A DNA stretch of 64,000 nt from Sipunculus nudus (lineage: Eukaryota; Annelida; Sipuncula; Golfingiida; Sipunculidae): positions 55,846,159 to 55,910,158 of the forward strand of contig CM049313.1 in assembly GCA_026874595.1 (NCBI GenBank), given 5' to 3'. The notes under the pieces are model-generated. The model saw only the letters and a list, made by a program, of their open reading frames with translations, did not search any database and was not told the DNA's origin. Below, piece by piece: positions 37,662-50,384 of this stretch. How positions within the stretch are numbered: position 1 is the first letter of the stretch; the number at the start of each line of letters is the position of its first letter. Both the position numbers and the translations under genes were made by a program.

Positions 37662-37752
37662 GTCTTGTAAACAACATAAACACTATTTTTAAAATATGGT
37701 TGAAATATGTCTTGTAAACAACATAAATTTCAACCATATTTTAAAAATAGTG
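37662..37752. repeat. Perfect 26-bp inverted repeat with a duplicated flank
   Basis: Arms 37681-37706 and 37727-37752 are perfect inverses. The 20-bp loop carries a copy (37709-37727) of the 19 bp immediately left of the first arm (37662-37680, GTCTTGTAAACAACATAAA). Confidence 0.95.
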
Positions 37753-38630
37753 TGGCAATCATTATTGCTAATATTTCTCTAAATACCCAAACCTAATATG
37801 GGAGATAACCAATAACTGATCCCATGGAGATACATATAACTGATTTTAATGTTTTTTATAAGACCCATCCTTAAAAATATCAGGTAAGTGGTTGCCAAAT
37901 TTAATAATCCTAAGAAACATTACTGTAACAGTATGACAATAGTCATCAATCAGAGCTGGGTCTTATGTATTAATATCTTTGAAAACTATATCATTTCCTT
38001 TTTATCCGTTCAAGAATCGGTGATGCTCTACAGAGGCCATTGGGAACAATAATTTACACATCACTTTGACCTTAAACAAAGCAACCACTCAAACAGAGAC
38101 AAGAAGGGAGAAATACAGCAATCATTATTATCATATGACTGGCATCGACGAAGCCAGGTTGGTCATAAAACACAGAGTAACGTACATGTCTTCATTCCAA
38201 TGAATGACCGACAACTACCAGGGGTTCACTTCAGATGATCAGAGAAGTATTCCATCTTCTCATCATGAACGTCTTTCATGTAGCGATAACTCAAGCTCTG
38301 CCTACAATCAAGTCATCCCGGCTGCATTATCTATCTATTCCACTGCTGTCCTTACTGGTACTCATTAACCTTGAGTTGTGACCGGCCATAATGTAGCTCC
38401 CAGGGAAAGAAATCATGGAGAAACCAGAGAGAAGGCCCGTAATGTGTGAGCTTACTAAAATGCCACTGGCAGGGCATGTTTATTCAATCATACAAGAGGT
38501 GCATGTACAGTGAAAAACAAAAACAGCACCGCCATCACAAAAGAGCACCAAAAATGGACCATCCCACTGGGGCTCAAGAAAGAATGAACACATAAATATC
38601 CTGAGTAAGTTAAACAAATAACATATATGT
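37753..38630. other. Unassigned; GC-richer unique patch at about 38000-38500
   Basis: 38000-38500 is unique, motif-dense and lacks ORFs, so it is a candidate conserved non-coding region. No specific function is visible. Confidence 0.35.
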
Positions 38631-39014
38631 ATATGTCAGAGACGAGATTGAAATCCAGGCGGATTTTAAATTCGCCTAGACAATATTGCGATTGTGATCT
38701 CGCCTAGGTGAGATTGCAATTGTGATCTCGCCTAGACGGATTTTAAACTCACCTAGACGAGATCACAATTGCAATCTGGCCTAGGCGAGATTAAAATCCA
38801 TCAATGAGCAGGCAAGGATTTTAATGTCGCCTAGGCGAGTTTAAAATCCGTCTGGTAACATCCAGGCGAGTTTAAAATCTGCCTAGGCCAGATTAAAATA
38901 GTGATCTAACCTAAATTTCCAATATATTATGCATGGTAATTGACATATGAAAGATGTTTTCAGTCAGATTCTCAATATTAATCCGCCTGTATTTCAATCT
39001 CGTCTCTGACATAT
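38631..39014. mobile_element. MITE-like element with 35-bp terminal inverted repeats
   Basis: 38631-38665 and 38980-39014 are inverses with one mismatch (ATATGTCAGAGACGAG at the left, CTCGTCTCTGACATAT at the right). The interior consists of repeated CGCCTAGGCGA-type palindromes alternating with GATTTTAA and GCAATTGTGATC words, so the whole element can fold on itself. Flanks are TA-rich (TATATGTA, TATATAG), so the target duplication cannot be fixed by eye. No ORF. Confidence 0.8.
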
Positions 39015-39364
39015 ATATAGAGTCTACATATACACATCTGTATATATAGTTATTCTCAAATACACTCCCTGTGAACTTCTGGTTTTTCTTTTATCAGATT
39101 AACGTCTCCATATGTTTCTGGGCTGTACACTTAAAATATTTAAAAACAAGAACAATAAATGTAAAAATAATGATTACCCTTACAACCATTTATTAATCTT
39201 CTTTCAAATATTATATTTTATTTCTTAACTGTTTTCTACAATGAATCATTGAGCATGTGCTTCCTAGGTTTACTGTTCTATCATAATACTGCTACTGGCT
39301 TCAATACTAGCATGTGTGTCATTTGTTTGAGGATGCAAGGGACATGGTCCAAGCAAATTCTCTA

Positions 39365-39620
39365 ATTGACCAGTGTCAATGTCAAGGCCCAGATTCCGAT
39401 CTGGACCAATCGGGAATTGGTCCAGCCCAGAGGCTGATCAAGATTTGGTCTGGACCAATTCCCGATTGGTCCAGACCAATTGGAATTGGTCCAGACCAAA
39501 TCTTGATCGGCATCTGGGCTAGACCAATTCCCAATTGGTCCAGACCAAACCCCAATCGGGATTCAGTCTGGCCTTAACCCTGATCGGGATCTGGTCTGGA
39601 CCAGTTCCTGATTGAGATTG
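39365..39620. repeat. Large imperfect palindrome of GGTCCAGACCAATT-type units
   Basis: Arms 39398-39456 and 39488-39546 are inverses over 59 bp with about five mismatches, separated by 31 bp. The sequence is built from repeated 'ggtctggaccaattcccgat' words and their inverses. An 87-codon ORF through it (Ser/Pro/Ile/Trp repeats) reflects the repeat only. Confidence 0.85.
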
Positions 39621-41617
39621 CATGGCACTAGAGCAAGCTTTTGGTGTAAACATTATATTCCATATGGTTAAGACATGAAAATAATAAACCAAGTAGTGTG
39701 AAAATTTTTAAATTTTGGGTACTAATTTAAGAACCCATATTGCTCTCTCAGTCTCCTCTGTGTCAGGACTTGTTATATTTGACTCCAGCCCTTTTATACT
39801 CTTTTTGTATACCTTTTCTAAGTTTTCAGATGTAATCATTGTTAATTACCTGTAGCCTGATTAGATATTAGTAATTCTCAGCTTCCCTGCATGAAGTTTC
39901 ATTTAACCTGAAATTTCAGTTACACCTTAATTACACTATACCTTAATAACTAAATCCACATCATTGGTATAATTTATGTATATTTGTAAACAATTAATTT
40001 AGGTATGAAAATCTAGTCAGTTGTCACAGTTGTATATTTATAAATTTGGTATATAAGTGTCAATTTCATCTAGTTCCTTAAGGTGTTTAAAACATAAAAA
40101 AAAACATCTGGCAGACAACCTTTGAAAAAGAAAGCAGAAACATGTATTAATCTACACCTGAGAAATAAAGTAAGAAGAGCAATTTTTCATGAAGAATATA
40201 CCTTTAACATGTTTCAAGTTTGAACTAAACAACAAATATGATGCCTGCACTTGCACTTAAGCTGAGAATAAAAACCTTTCAAACTGATGAAGAATGAGTT
40301 ACTAGTACATTAATGTTCCTTAAAAACCATGTATCTGTACAAATATGAAACAGTTCCAGAACTAGTGTTGGTAAATGTTTTAAAAGCACAAAAAGTGAAG
40401 AAAAAACAGCATGGATGATATGTGATCAATGTTTTGAAATAAATTCTAAAAAGCAAAGAATGAGGTTAAAATGGGGTCCGACTGCGGATTCACCGAAGAA
40501 AGCGGAAATGGCTTAATGTATCATGATTCATGGGACAGGTTCATATAGGGTACATGTAAAATATACAGACTTGGCATTCTGTTCATAAAAGAACATCCTC
40601 AAATCACATTCACGTCAACTGCCCCTGACAAGATAATATAACAAACTTGGGTTCTTGCAGCTCACAGATTTCAATCTGTAGGAATTGATGCCTATCCCCA
40701 ACTCTGTGACACACAGGGATAAAACTTGAGGGCTAAAAAGAGGTAAAAATGTTATACTCGCATTTGAAGATGGCTATTTTTTACATCAGTGTCCTATTAT
40801 AAACATGTTTCTGTGGCATACCATTTGAACATGTTAATAAAATACAGGAATAAATACCGAGGGTTTGACTTCCATTACTCCAGTTTTAATTCTGCTATCA
40901 AAAATTCAAAGTTTTAGGGTAATCAATTCTTGATAGAATGACTTTCTCATCCAACTTATCATAGAAAGGAGTCATCCATTTAACCATGTATTACCATTTT
41001 CTGAATTTTTCACAAAATGATATTCTTTTCATTTTTATATATGATTGATGTTATTTGGTTCTAAACTATTCAAGTCATGAACTAGCATATACAGTCTTTC
41101 ATGAGAACTGTATTTTTTTATTTAAATGACAAATGAACTTTCATGTCAAAAAATTAAATTTAATGACACTTTCATTATATTAAAAAAAATGAAGTTTAAA
41201 GTACATAAATTTTACATTTCAAATGCTATGATTCAACATTAAGGCTTTTAAATAAGTAAAAATAAGAAGTAATATATGAATTGATTGTTACAGTTTGCGT
41301 ATTTCTTTATCAAAAGGTTTCAATTTGCTCAAATGAAAAATTGTCATGAGGAACAGAACGCAAAATTTTCTTTGACGAAGGGATCACTGAAAATTTATTC
41401 AACTTCTGAGCTGTTTACATACACAATTTAGAAATGCCACACGTTTGTGGCCTTCATGTAGGCTGGTAAATGTCATTTTCTCTCAACAGATACATTTTTT
41501 GGTGTCCTTGCATTTGACTTGAGACAGATATCTTGCTTTTCTGAAGGTCTAGCTGATTCAATTTTAAAACCATAAAATCAATTACCTCATTAAAGAAGTA
41601 TGAAGAGAAAACCAGAA
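39621..41617. other. AT-rich unique sequence
   Basis: No gene recognised. A short CpG-bearing patch near 40470-40520 stands out but has only a 25-codon ORF. Confidence 0.45.
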
Positions 41618-41800
41618 AAACAAGTGACCCATGGGTCATGAGGCTCAGCTGACTGGGAAGAGATTCACAAAAGGAAATTTTATCATCAGAATGGTAGATA
41701 CCCATTCAACTGAAGCATCAAACAGATTAACCAACAGGCCAAGATTTAGTCTGTATTTATATATCTGAAAAATAGAGAAAAAATGTGTAAACTTTAAAAA
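41618..41800 (+). mobile_element. Family B element head (left of a nested insertion)
   Basis: TGACCCATGGGTCA (41625-41638, a perfect 14-bp palindrome) and GCTCAGCTGA (41643-41652) are followed by about 140 bp nearly identical to 52930-53080. It is cut at 'aaactttaaaa' by family A copy 2 and resumes at 43406. Confidence 0.8.
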
Positions 41801-43405
41801 CTAGAATACGGGTAGCCGACAAGTGACTACCTGTATCTGCCAAAATCAGAGTGAAGTGAGGCATGGATTGAGTGGCAAGGGGAAACAGAGTGAGGTATGT
41901 TGCATATTAGCATGGATGTCTGCAGCCTAAATGTGTATGTAGGTTGTGCAACCTACCATAAATCCACAAAGCTGTCCAAGTTGTATACATATGCAAAATT
42001 TTAGGCAGAAAAGTCAAACCACTACATGGATATGAGTGATTTTAGCCCACGGCAGACAAACAGACAGACGCTGTGCAAAAATGGTTGCAGTTTTGTGTAT
42101 GATAAAGACCTATGTGAGATCTAAACACAAGCACAATTTTTTGCCCAATCGGTCAAATGGCTCCTGAGATATTAGCTTGGATGTGTGCAGCATTAACTAG
42201 AATGTAGGTGGCGCCACCTGTCATAAAATCAAGAAAGCTACCCAGGATGTATAAACCTTCAAAATTTTAGGCAGTTATGTCAAACCACTACAGAGAAATG
42301 AGTGATTTTAGGCCACGGCAGACCAACAGACAGACGCTGTGCAAAATGTGCAAAAATGGTTGCAGGTGGCCCCTCCAGTTTTGTGTATGATAAAGACCTA
42401 TGTGAGATCTATACACATGCAAAATTTTGGCCCAATCGTTCAAACGGTTCCCGAGATATGAGCTTGGATGTCTGCAGCATAAACTATAATAAAGGTGGCG
42501 CCACCTGTCATAAAATCAAGAAAGCTATCCAGGATGTATAAAACTGCAAAAGTTTAGGCAGATATGTCAAACCACTGCCAAGATGTGAGTGACTTTATTG
42601 CACGGCAGACAAACAGACAGACGCTGTGCAAAAATGGTTGCAGGTGGTGCCACCAGTTTTGTGTATGATAAAGAGCTATGTTAGATCTATACACATGCAA
42701 AATTTTGGCCCGATCGGTCAAACGGTTCCCGAGATATGAGCTTGGATGTCATCAGCGTGAACGTGAATGTAGGTGGTGCCACCTGTCATAAAATCAAGAA
42801 AGCTATCCAGGATGTATAAAACTGCAAAATTTTAGGCAGATATGTCAAACCACTGCCGAGATATGAGTGACATTATTGCACGGCAGACAAACAGACAGAC
42901 GCTGTGCAAAAATGGTTGCAGGTGGCGCCACCAGTTTAGCGTATGATAAAGAGATCTATATACATGCAAAATTTTGGCCCAATCGTTCAAACGGTTCCCG
43001 AGATATGAGCTTAGATGTCATCAGCGTGAATGAGAATGTAGGTGGCTCCACCTGTCATAAAATCAAGAAAGCTATCCAGGATGTATACGCATGCCGAATT
43101 TCAGGTGAATTAGTCAATTCACTGCAGAGATATGAGTGATTTTAACCAAAGGCAGATGAACAGATGGACACTGTGCAAACATGGTTACAGGTGGCGCCAC
43201 CATTTTTTGTGTATGTTATAGAGCTATCCAAGGGCTACATTAGTATAAATTTTATTTCCTGATCAGTCAAAAGGTTCCCGAGATATGAGCTTGGAAAGCT
43301 GATAAAATCAAGTCCCAGAGGAGCTCTCTGGAAACGAACGCGGCAACGGCAGAGGAACCCGGTCAAAAACATAGTAACCACAAAACTTCGTTTTGGCGGG
43401 TACAA
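41801..43405. mobile_element. Family A repeat element, copy 2, inserted in family B
   Basis: The head (41801 on: CTAGAATACGGGTAGCCGAC) carries a decayed hairpin. Core units have palindromes at 42207-42218 and near 42497, 42776 and 43040, spaced about 265-290 bp. The tail hairpin 43374-43403 (CAAAAC-TTC-GTTTTG) is followed at once by family B sequence. The 5' subterminal TGTATCTGCC and 3' GGCGGGTACA are decayed partners. No coding content. Confidence 0.8.
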
Positions 43406-45765
43406 AAATACAGGTGGCTCCACCAGTCTGCAGAAACTAATAAAAACACTTACAAACATCAATATCCATGCAAAGAATCATGGTGATCTCCCCATTAGTT
43501 GTTCAGATACTTCAGCTTTTGTATCAAATTGTCCATTATTCTGAGGGATACTTCGGAGTCCTATAGCTTGAGATATTGGTAACAGAGACCTAATTTTAAG
43601 TTTCCACAGGCACTTTTCATGGGCCTTCTTGCATGACAAGAATGAAGATTCTAGGTCCAGTTGTTGCCATTTGTACTCTGTTGACAGATAACCACATCCT
43701 TAAAGGTATCAAAAAAAGAGAAAAAAAAATCGTAAAAATTTGAAAAAAATAGAGGTGGCGCACCCAGTCTGCAGAAACTGATGGAACAGGTCATGATCAA
43801 TATGTATGCCGAAAATCATGACCATCAGTGTTGTAGTTATTGAGATACTGCAGTTTTTGTATCAAATTTTCCATTATTCTGGGGGGTAATTTCGAGCCAT
43901 ACAGCTTAAAGAATATGGGTAACAGAGACCTAATTTCAGGTTTCCATGGAGACTTTTCATGGGTCTCCCTGTGTGTCAAGAATGAAGATTCTAGGTCCAG
44001 TTTTAATTATTTGTGCCCTGTTAACAGATGTTCATAACTTTAAAGGTCTCAAAAATAGAGAAAAAATTCGTAAAAAAACCCGAACAAATACAGGTGGTGC
44101 CACCAGTCTGCAGAAACTGATGAAACACTCCATGATCAATATCCATGAAAACAATTATGGTGATCTCTGCATTAGTTGTTCAGATACTTCAGCTTTTGTA
44201 TCAAATTTTCCATTATTCTGAGCTGTACTTTGGAGTGCCATAGCTCAAAGGATATGGGTAACAGAGACCTAATTTCAGGTGTCCATGGAGACTTATCATG
44301 GGTCTCCCTGTGTGTCAACAATGAAGATTCTAGGTCTAGTCCTTACGATTTGTACCCTGTTGACAGATAACTACATCCTGAAAGGTCTCGAAAATAGAGA
44401 AAAAAAAAAATTGTGAAAATTTGAAAAAATACAGGTGGCACCACCAGTCTGCAGGTACTGATGAAACACCTCTTGATCAATATGTATGCCAAAAATCATG
44501 ACCATCAGTGTTGTAGTTATTGAGATGTTGCAGTTTGTTTTTATCAAATTTTCCATTATTCTGGGGGGTTATTGGGAGCCCCCCATAGCTCAAAGGATAT
44601 GGGTAACAGAGACCTTATTTCAGGTTTCCATGCAGACTTTTTATGGACCTCTCAGTGTGTCAAGAATGAAGATTCTAGGTCCAGTCTTTATGATTTGTGC
44701 CCTGTTAACAGCTGTTCACATTTTTAAATTCGTAAAAAATTGAAAAATTCAGGTGGCGCCACCAGTCTGCAGGAAGTGATGGAACATCTCATGATCAATA
44801 TGTATGCCAAAAATCATGACCATCAGTCAAGTAGTTAATGAGATATTGAAGTTTTTGTATGAATTTTTTTACTTTTCTGGGGGGTACTTTGGGGCCCCAT
44901 AGCTCGAAGGATATGGGTAACAGAGATCTAATTTATGGTTTCAATGGAGACTTTTAATAGGTTTCTCAGTGTGTCGAGAATGAAGATTCTAGGTCCAGCG
45001 GTTACGATTTGTGCCACATTAACAGATGACAGCATCTTTAAACGTCTCAAAAATAGAGGAAAAAATTGTAAAAAAAATCGAAAAATACAGGTGGCGCCAC
45101 CAGTCTGCAGGAACTTATGGAACATCTCATGATCAATATGTATGCCAAAAATCATGACCATCAGTGTTGTAGTTATTGAGATATTGAAGTTTTTGTATGA
45201 AATTTTTTACTATTCTGGGGGGTACTTTGGGGCCCCATAGCTCAAAGGATATGGGTAACAGAGACCTAATTTCTGGTTTCCAAGGAGATTTTTCATGGAC
45301 CTCTCAGTGTATCAAGAATTAAGATTCTAGGTCTAGGCTTTACGATTTGTGCCTTGTTAACAGATGTTCACATTTTTAAAGGTCTCAAAAATAGAGAAAA
45401 AAATTTGTAAAAAATCGAAAAATACAGGTGGCGCCACCAGTCTGCAGGAAGTGATGGAACATCTCATTATCAATATGTATGCCAAAAATCATGACCATCA
45501 GTCAAGTAGTTAATGAGATATTGAAGTTTTTGTATGAAATTTTTGACTTTTCTGGGGGGTACTTTGGGGCCCCATAGCTCAAAGGATATGGGTAACAGAG
45601 ACCTAATTTCTGGTTTCCAAGGAGATTTTTCAGGGACCTCTCAGAATCCCAAGTAACAAGGTTCTAGGTTCAGCGGTTACGATTTGTGCCTGGTTAACGG
45701 ACGGACAGACGGACAGACGGACGACGGACAAAGAGTGATCGCTATAGCTCAGATGACTTTCATTG
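43406..45765 (+). mobile_element. Family B tandem array, copy 2
   Basis: About seven units of roughly 320-342 bp, with palindromes near 43413, 43751, 44092, 44431, 44752, 45090 and 45427. It is the longest B array here. It ends in a GACGGACAGACGGACAGACG tract and 'gctatagctcagatgact' (45741-45758), then loses the second arm of the end hairpin. ORFs of 60-91 codons recur once per unit and lack any known domain. Confidence 0.8.
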
Positions 45766-48340
45766 TTTCCTTTTCAAATTAAATACAATGTACATCTATA
45801 TGTATTAATTTTAAGGGTAGATAAGGGATAGGATAGGATAATATAGATTATTCTCTTCATTTGTGCTTATTTAGAAAAATGTTATTTTTATTAACACCAA
45901 AAGGGAAAAATGGATCCATTATAAGTGTAATAATTTATTGGATTTTCTATAATAAAAAAGCTGTTCCACAATATAATTTTGCTTAGCACTGTCATAATTC
46001 AATTTATAAGATTTTTTAGATCTTGAAAAATTTATTACATCTTAATCTCCCATGCCTGGTCAAATTAATTAGTTGTATCTGAACAAATGGTTGACCAGAT
46101 TCTAACTTTTCACAAATTTAGTTATGAGTACAAAAACTCAGTGAGCTTGACTGATCTGATTAACTCAGTAAACTGATAACGTGTGAAAAAGTCACTACAT
46201 TAAAAGAAGAAGATTTGGATTTGCTTCGCAACTGATTGGCAGCTAGCAGAGTCCGTATCCATAGGGATTTGACCTTGAATTCTCCTTGACAGCCATGATG
46301 GATGAATCCTACGGAGACTCTCATGGTGTCCACAGAATTAATTGAGAGGATCTTTGGCTCATCCCTACTCCCTTTTTCTCTCACTATTCTGAATCAAATT
46401 GATTTGCTCCAGCACCCTCAGATGCACATGTTTGTCAATGAAACTCTCACCTGTACCCTGGAATAAAGGCAAGAAATAAGCAGAGAATTTTTTTTCTATT
46501 GTTACTCCTTATGAACTCAAGGTATTGTTGATCGCAAACAATTTTTTCCAGTTACAGATACACAGGTCATCCTTCATAAAATAGGAATAATGAAGAAACC
46601 GTCTCTGACCTCAAATGAGTGATGATGAGGACAAATGGATCTAACACAGATTCAGCCAATAACATCACCCCTGGGTTATTCTAGGTCAAGTAATTCAATC
46701 CAGCCTGTCTTGAAAAAGGGATTACGAGCTTATTTCAAGCTGTTCCACAAGAGGTAATGCTATTAGAAGACATTACGGAGAGGCCTGGAAGAGTTTTAAT
46801 TTCAAGGGATTTCCGTTTCTATGAAAATTAAGACAGCCTCCATTCTCAACCATTCTGAATGAACAACCAAAGCACTCACTTGTTCAAGGATGTCCTTCAA
46901 ATCAAATAAAGTGACTGAGTAAGAGAGAAAGCTGCCACTGTGCACACTACTAGATCTAGTCTTCCAGCCTGTTTCAAAAACCAATTAATTATTCAGTGCA
47001 ATAATCTTACATATTAAGCAATATTTCTCGGAGGGTACCTGATCTTTCCTGCCTGTATAACCCAAAACATATTTGACAAGATAAGATAAAAGATCTGCTG
47101 ATTCAGCCCTATAGACATATAAATAAACATACCTGCTGTATTCTTGTCATCATAATCATAGAGGTAAAAAGAAACTGATTAAATCTTTATACATTATACC
47201 ATTTAAATTTTTTTTTATAAAGCATGATGAATAATAGTTTTCCATGCTGCTTCTCTGGGTCTAATTTTATATTGACACATATTACAACAATTACAAAGTG
47301 TGTGCTATGTTAACAACAGTCAAATTGAACCAATAAAGCTACTTTTTTTCATTTTTTTCATAAAAGACATTATTTTCAATAAATTTAATATTAAAAGTAT
47401 GCAAATACAATTCATAGGGTTTCATAGTTTCACAAAAGGATTTATTAATTTTTTCAAACACTTACTGTTGCTATATTTCACCTTTTTCCCTATTTCTTTT
47501 ATTTTTTCCTTTATGTCACATGGCTCAAACATATATACAACATCATACACAAACAACACAAAACTGAAATGGCTTTCTATCATTTATCCCTTCAAGCTAT
47601 ATGGTTACAAAATATATAATACATCATACACATAAAATGCCATACTAAAATTCATAGTCAGGCATCTTCTCTCAAAGATCTGTTAAGCTAACAGCAGTTC
47701 AAATATAAAACTGCATTATATCTAAGCCAATAAAGCACACATGCCGAGCAATCAATTGAACCTATCCTTATGTATAAACAATATTGTCTCATGTGCTTCA
47801 GGCCGACTTAATTGGTCTAAAAAGCATGATCGGTATATAAATCATCATGACAATAAATTTGATAGTTTGAGCGATTTCTGCCCTGCATTATTAATATCGC
47901 AGGATTCCGTCTACATTAATGGAGCGGTATTATTTCTGCTGACTCATGTTTGGTGTGCGGTCTCAAACATCTGTCTGTCTTCATTCTGTCAGTTGACCAT
48001 TTGTCATCACTTCAACCTGCAGGACTTGAAATTAACAACAAATCACCTGCACTGCTGCCATTCTTGATTTCAATTTTATTAAAGAATAAAATCTTGAAGA
48101 TTGAGAAAATATCAGTTTGTTTGAAACAGGTACTAAAAAGTGTTAATTGCAAAAGTTTTCAAACGATGTTAATTTATCTACATTCCTCATAAACAAGGCC
48201 TACAGGCCTAATGCGAACCTGTGCAAAGTTTGGGTGTATGAATGGAGGTTTATTTTAAAAATTTAAGTCCTGCATATCTACCTTAGTCATTATGATATCA
48301 GGTAAAATGGACATTTCGGACCTGCAAGTTTTAAACTAGG
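45766..48340. other. Unassigned; two unique motif-dense patches
   Basis: 46200-46990 and 47650-48070 are unique, less AT-rich and carry no recognisable protein. The second holds forkhead-like ATAAACA (about 47774-47780) and homeobox-like ATAAATCATCATGACAATAA (about 47838-47857). They are candidate conserved non-coding elements. The rest is AT-rich. Confidence 0.35.
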
Positions 48341-48344
48341 ACAT

Positions 48345-50240
48345 TTTAAAACTAGAATATGGGTAGTCGACAAGCGACTATGTGTATCCGCAGAAATCAG
48401 AGTGGGACGGGTGAAGTGAGGCATGGATTGAGTGGCAAGGGGAATAGAGTGAGGTGTGTTGCATATTAGCATGGATGTCTGCAGCATAAACGTGAACTTA
48501 AGGTCATGCCACCTGTCATAAAATCGAGTCCAGGATGTATAAACATGCAAAATTTCAGGTGGATAAGTCAAACCACTGCTGAGATATGAGTGATTTTATC
48601 CCAAGGCAGATGAACAGATGGACAGTGTTCATAAGTGGTTGCAGGTGGCACCACCAGTTTTTGCTCATGATGAAGAGCTATGTGAGATCTATACACAAGC
48701 AAAATTTTGGCCCAATCGGTCAAACGGTTCCCGAGATATGAGCTTGGATGTCTGCAGAGTAAACATGAATGTAGGTGGCGCCACCTGTCATATCAGCAAG
48801 AAGGTTGTCCAGGATGTATAAACCTGCAAAAATTCAGGTGGACAAGTCAAACCACTCTGAGATATGAGTGATTTTATCCCAAGGCAGATGAAGAGTTGGA
48901 CACTGTGCATAAGTGGTTGCAGGTGGCACTACCCGTTTTGCCTATGATGAAGAGCTATGTGAGATCTATACACATGCAAAATTTTGGCCCAATTGGTCAA
49001 ACGGTTCCTGAGATATATGCTTGGATGTCTGCAGAGTAAACCCGAATGTAGGTGGCGCCAACTGTCATAAAATTGAGAAAGCTTTACAGGATGTATAAAC
49101 CTGCAAAATTTCAGGTGGATAAGTCAAACCACTGCTGAGATATGAGTGATTTTATCCCAAGGCAGATGAACAGATGGGTGCTGTGCATTAATGGTTGCAG
49201 GTGGTACCAGCCGTTTTGCCTATGATGAAGATCTATGTGATATCTATATACACATTCAAAATTTTGGCCCAATCGGTCAAACAGTTCCCGAGATATGAGC
49301 TTGGATATCTGCAGAGTAAATGTGAATGTAGGCGGTGCCACCTGTCATAAATCGAGAAAGCTGTCCAGAATGTATAAACCTGCAAAATTTCAGGTGGATA
49401 AGTCATACCACTTCTGAGATATGAGTGATTTTATCCCAAGGCAGATGAACAGATGGACGCTGTGCATAAGTGGTTGCACATGGGGCCACCAGTTTTGCCT
49501 ATGATGAAGAGCTATGTGAGATCTATACACATGCAAAATTTTGGCCCAATCGGTCTAATGGTTCCCAAGATATGAGCTTGGATGTCTGCAGAGTAAACAT
49601 GAATATACGTGGCGCCACTGTCATAAAATCAAGTAACCTGTCCAGGATGTATAAACATGCAAAATTTCAGGTGGATAAGTCATACCACTTCTGAGATATG
49701 AGTGATTTTATCCCAAGGCAAATGAACAGATGGACGTTATGCATAAGTGGTTGCAGGTGGAGCCACCAGTTTTGCCTATGATAAAGAGCTATGTGAGATC
49801 TATACACATGCAAAATTTTGGCCCAATCGGTCAAACGGTACCCGAGATATGAGCTTGGATGTCTGCAGAGTAAACCTGAATGTAGGTGGGGCCACCTGTC
49901 ATAAAATCGAGAAAGCTGTCAAGGATGTATAAACCTGCAAAATTTCAGGTGGATAAGTCCAACCACTGCTGAGATATGAGTGATATTATTCCAAGGAAGA
50001 TGAACAGATAGATGCTGTGCAAAAATGGTTGCAGTGGCGCCACCATTTTTAGTGTATGTTATAAAGCTATCAAAGGGCTACATTTGTGCAAAATTTTTAG
50101 TCTGATCAGTCAAACGGTTCCCAAGATATGCGGGTTTATGTGTGGAAACAGATGCACAAGTGGACGCTGGGCAGCGAGGAAAGGTCAGAGGTCAACCAAA
50201 AATGAGGGCACAGCAGTTCACATGTGACCTGATGATAAAC
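48345..50240. mobile_element. Family A repeat element, copy 3
   Basis: The head with hairpin (48354 on) is followed by six core units with GTAGGTGG.GCCACC near 48772, 49047, 49327, 49604 and 49881, spaced about 275-280 bp. The tail 'gggtttatgtgtggaaacag' ... 'agttcacatgtgacc' runs to about 50230. The final hairpin seen in copies 1 and 2 is missing, so the 3' end is truncated. The units are more diverged than in copy 1. Confidence 0.75.
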
Positions 50241-50328
50241 CCAATTCGCTTAAATGCAAACCAAGTTTTTTCAAACAGTTGAAAGATATAGTTCCAATAA
50301 TCTGGGAATTCTGCATCTAAACATTGTG

Positions 50329-50363
50329 TCTAGACGTCTAGATGCTGTGTCTAGACGTCTAGA
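50329..50363. repeat. Two TCTAGACGTCTAGA palindromes
   Basis: The perfect 14-bp palindrome occurs at 50329-50342 and again at 50350-50363, with a further TGTCTAGACA-like word to about 50378. Confidence 0.95.
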
Positions 50364-50384
50364 CACATTGTCTAGACATCCCCC

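Noticed and set aside
39314-39577. ORF with repeated Ile-Pro-Asn-Trp-Ser-Arg-like peptides
   Set aside because: It is a direct translation of the palindromic DNA repeat, so repeated peptide is expected without coding function.
43797-45161. Series of 60-91 codon ORFs with similar proteins on both strands
   Set aside because: They repeat once per family B tandem unit and have no domain, no consistent start and stop, and equal openness on both strands. They are by-products of the repeat.
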